A DNA stretch of 64,000 nucleotides. Source: Streptomyces sp. XM4193. Its GTDB lineage: Bacteria > Actinomycetota > Actinomycetes > Streptomycetales > Streptomycetaceae. Shown here piece by piece: positions 61,997-64,000 of the stretch (positions within the stretch are counted from its first letter, which is position 1; the number at the start of each line of letters is the position of its first letter). The stretch lies in contig NZ_JALLGK010000011.1 of assembly GCF_023072595.1 (NCBI RefSeq), positions 100,800 to 164,799 on the forward strand, given 5' to 3'. Under the pieces are notes generated by a model. That model ran no database searches, was not told the origin of the DNA, and was given only the letters and a program-made list of their open reading frames with translations. A program made the translations under genes and the position numbers.

Positions 61997-63682
61997 TTGA
62001 GTCATCCACACCCCGAACTCGGCCCGCCGCCCAAGCTGCCCGAGGGCGGCCTGCGTGTCACACCGCTCGGCGGCCTGGGCGAGATCGGCCGAAACATGAC
62101 CGTCTTCGAGTTCGACGGCCGTCTGCTGATCATCGACTGCGGTGTTCTCTTCCCGGAGGAGGAGCAGCCCGGCATCGACCTGATCCTGCCGGACTTCACC
62201 ACCCTGAGGGACCGCCTCGACGACATCGAGGGCATCGTCCTCACACACGGCCACGAGGACCACATCGGCGCCGTCCCCTATCTCCTCCGGGAGAAGGCGG
62301 ACATCCCGCTGATCGGCTCCAAGCTGACGCTCGCCCTCATCGAGGCGAAGCTCCAGGAGCACCGCATCCGGCCGTACACCCTGGAGGTCGAGGAGGGGCA
62401 CCGCGAGCGAATCGGCCCCTTCGACTGCGAGTTCGTCGCGGTCAACCACTCCATCCCCGACGCCCTCGCCGTGGCCGTGCGCACCCCCGCGGGCCTCGTC
62501 GTCCACACCGGCGACTTCAAGATGGACCAGCTGCCGCTCGACGGACGGCTCACCGACCTGCGCACCTTCGCCCGCCTGGGCGAGGAGGGCATCGACCTGC
62601 TGCTGTCGGACTCCACCAACGCGGAGGTCCCCGGCTTCGTCGCGCCCGAGCGGGAGATCTCCCAGGTGCTGCGGCAGGTGTTCGCCGGCGCCCAGAAGCG
62701 CGTCATCGTGGCGAGCTTCGCCAGCCACATCCACCGGATCCAGCAGATCCTGGACGCCGCCCACGAGTACGGCCGCCGCGTCGCGTTCGTCGGCCGGTCG
62801 ATGGTCCGCAACATGGGCATCGCGCGCGACCTCGGTTATCTGAAGGTGCCCGGCGGACTGGTGGTGGACGTCAAGACGCTGGACGACCTCCCCGACCACG
62901 AGGTCGTACTGGTCTGCACCGGTTCCCAGGGTGAGCCGATGGCCGCGCTCTCGCGGATGGCCAACAGGGATCACCAGATCCGGATCGTCCCCGGCGACAC
63001 GGTGATCCTGGCCTCCTCGCTGATCCCGGGCAACGAGAACGCGGTGTACCGCGTGATCAACGGCCTGACGCGCTGGGGCGCGCACGTCGTGCACAAGGGC
63101 AATGCCAAGGTGCACGTCTCCGGCCACGCCTCCGCGGGTGAGCTGCTGTACTTCTACAACATCTGCCAACCGAGCAACCTTATGCCGGTGCACGGTGAAT
63201 GGCGCCACCTCCGCGCCAACGCCGAGCTGGGCGCGTTGACCGGAGTGCCGCACGATCAGGTCGTCATCGCCGAGGACGGTGTGGTGGTCGACCTCGTCGA
63301 GGGCAAGGCGAAGATCGTCGGCAAGGTCCAGGCCGGCTATGTGTACGTGGACGGCCTCTCGGTCGGCGACGTCACCGAGACCGCCCTGAAGGACCGTCGG
63401 ATCCTCGGGGACGAGGGGATCATCTCGATCTTCGTGGTGGTCGACAGCTCGACCGGGAAGATCACCGGCGGTCCGCACGTCCAGAGCAGGGGATCCGGCA
63501 TCGACGACGCGGACTTCACCGCCGTCATCCCGAAGCTGGAGGAAGCCCTCAACCGCTCCGCACAGGACGGGGTGACCGAGGTGCACCAGCTCCAGCAGCT
63601 CGTCCGCCGCACGTTGGGCAAGTGGGTCTCGGACAACTACCGCCGCAGGCCCATGATCCTGCCGGTGGTCGTCGAGGTCTGA
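61997..63682 (+). CDS. rnj: Ribonuclease J, TTG start
   Basis: Metallo-beta-lactamase/beta-CASP ribonuclease with 5'-3' exo and endonuclease activity, central to RNA decay and rRNA maturation. The 561-residue product has GLGEIGRNMTVFE, the metal-binding HGHEDHIG, DLLLSDSTNAE, SFASHIHRIQQ (beta-CASP), HVSGHASAGEL and MPVHGEWRHLRANAELA-type motifs, then a C-terminal domain ending RRRPMILPVVVEV. The TTG at 61997 follows GAGGAG by six bases and begins SHPHPELGPPPKLP, the sequence expected for streptomycete RNase J, so a TTG start is well supported. A terminator hairpin follows. Confidence 0.96.
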   Translation: MSHPHPELGPPPKLPEGGLRVTPLGGLGEIGRNMTVFEFDGRLLIIDCGVLFPEEEQPGIDLILPDFTTLRDRLDDIEGIVLTHGHEDHIGAVPYLLREKADIPLIGSKLTLALIEAKLQEHRIRPYTLEVEEGHRERIGPFDCEFVAVNHSIPDALAVAVRTPAGLVVHTGDFKMDQLPLDGRLTDLRTFARLGEEGIDLLLSDSTNAEVPGFVAPEREISQVLRQVFAGAQKRVIVASFASHIHRIQQILDAAHEYGRRVAFVGRSMVRNMGIARDLGYLKVPGGLVVDVKTLDDLPDHEVVLVCTGSQGEPMAALSRMANRDHQIRIVPGDTVILASSLIPGNENAVYRVINGLTRWGAHVVHKGNAKVHVSGHASAGELLYFYNICQPSNLMPVHGEWRHLRANAELGALTGVPHDQVVIAEDGVVVDLVEGKAKIVGKVQAGYVYVDGLSVGDVTETALKDRRILGDEGIISIFVVVDSSTGKITGGPHVQSRGSGIDDADFTAVIPKLEEALNRSAQDGVTEVHQLQQLVRRTLGKWVSDNYRRRPMILPVVVEV

Positions 63683-63705
63683 CGGTCCCTCAGCAGCCTC
63701 AAACC

Positions 63706-63744
63706 GGAGCGGGGCCCTCGATTTGCAATCGAGCGCCCCGCTCC
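63706..63744 (+). terminator. Terminator after rnj
   Basis: 10-bp outer stem (63706-63715/63735-63744) plus 7-bp inner stem (63717-63723/63727-63733) separated by a single mismatch, 3-nt loop. Confidence 0.88.
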
Positions 63745-63922
63745 AGTACGTTTACGAACCCGTCGACGGGGCCACGCCGCAGACACTGCGAGCAACCTGG
63801 CTCCGAGGGGCAAACCAGATCCACATCTTCCGATGCGGAGCGGTGCGCCCGAAGACGGACGGGCTTTCAACCGCCCGCAGAGCAGATTCGCTCCGATGGA
63901 AATCGGGCCGGAAATACTCTGG
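63745..63922. promoter_or_regulatory. Upstream region of an rRNA operon
   Basis: About 180 bases without a gene, between the rnj terminator and the rRNA leader. Multiple promoters are usual upstream of streptomycete rrn operons; I cannot pinpoint others here. Confidence 0.45.
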
Positions 63923-64000
63923 TAAGGTTGGAAACACCGAAGGGAAGCCCGGAGGAAAGCCCGAGAGATTGGGTGAGTACAAAGGAAGCGTCCGTTCCTT
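63923..64000 (+). promoter_or_regulatory. rRNA operon promoter -10 and leader (16S upstream region)
   Basis: The sequence from TAAGGT (63923-63928, -10 of a rRNA promoter) through GAAGGGAAGCCCGGAGGAAAG, GGGTGAGTACAAAGG and AAGGAAGCGTCCGTTCCTT is the leader I know from upstream of streptomycete 16S rRNA genes. AAGGAA/TTCCTT at its end (63982-64000) is an inverted repeat of the processing or antitermination stem. The 16S gene itself should begin beyond the window edge. Confidence 0.8.

Noticed and set aside
63752..63982. Minus-strand 76-residue frame at the window end
   Set aside because: Lies over the rRNA leader and promoter region.
1..64000. tRNA genes, insertion sequences, prophage or integrase genes
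   Set aside because: None recognised by eye in the window; the cassettes have no transposase or attachment-site duplication beside them.

Overview
The window is chromosomal DNA of a streptomycete or very close relative. Base composition is very GC-rich, GTG starts are common, hairpins without U-tracts close most transcription units, and the gene order dxr-rip-ispG ... proS ... rimP-nusA-ylxR-infB-ylxP-rbfA-truB ... ribF, type VII secretion locus, rpsO-pnp-M16-dapB ... thyX-dapA-rnj followed by an rRNA operon leader is the order I know from Streptomyces. No function was checked against a database; all calls rest on motifs, gene order and family knowledge.

Region 1 (1-10.6 kb): the 3' end of a short-chain dehydrogenase, then dxr, rip and ispG (two MEP-pathway isoprenoid enzymes around a site-2 protease), two GNAT acetyltransferases, proS, and on the minus strand an APH-like protein lacking metal-binding residues, a ferritin-like protein and a lipoprotein.

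Region 2 (11-23.3 kb): the ribosome maturation and translation initiation cluster rimP-nusA-ylxR-infB-ylxP-rbfA-truB, a 1224-residue fusion of a degenerate trypsin-like domain and a P-loop NTPase, and ribF.

Region 3 (23.4-52.9 kb): an ESX/type VII secretion locus. It carries an EspI-like ATPase, an unknown protein, eccE, eccB, esxB, esxA, mycP, eccC and eccD. Inserted in it are two homologous three-gene cassettes (34.3-37.4 kb and 37.7-41.1 kb), each encoding a small protein with a YxxxE motif, a WXG-containing Gly-rich protein with a conserved C-terminal tail, and a membrane-anchored subtilase. A third substrate-like set (44.1-46.7 kb) and a NTPase lie beside them. The promoter region of esxBA and that of the second cassette share one architecture: a palindromic box, then identically spaced -35 and -10 elements. 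This is the most unusual part of the window and suggests co-regulated secretion of several paralogous substrate pairs, each with its own mycosin-type protease.

Region 4 (53-64 kb): rpsO-pnp, a M16 peptidase, dapB, small membrane proteins, thyX, dapA and rnj (RNA turnover, lysine/peptidoglycan precursor and thymidylate synthesis), ending in the promoter/leader of an rRNA operon that continues beyond the window.
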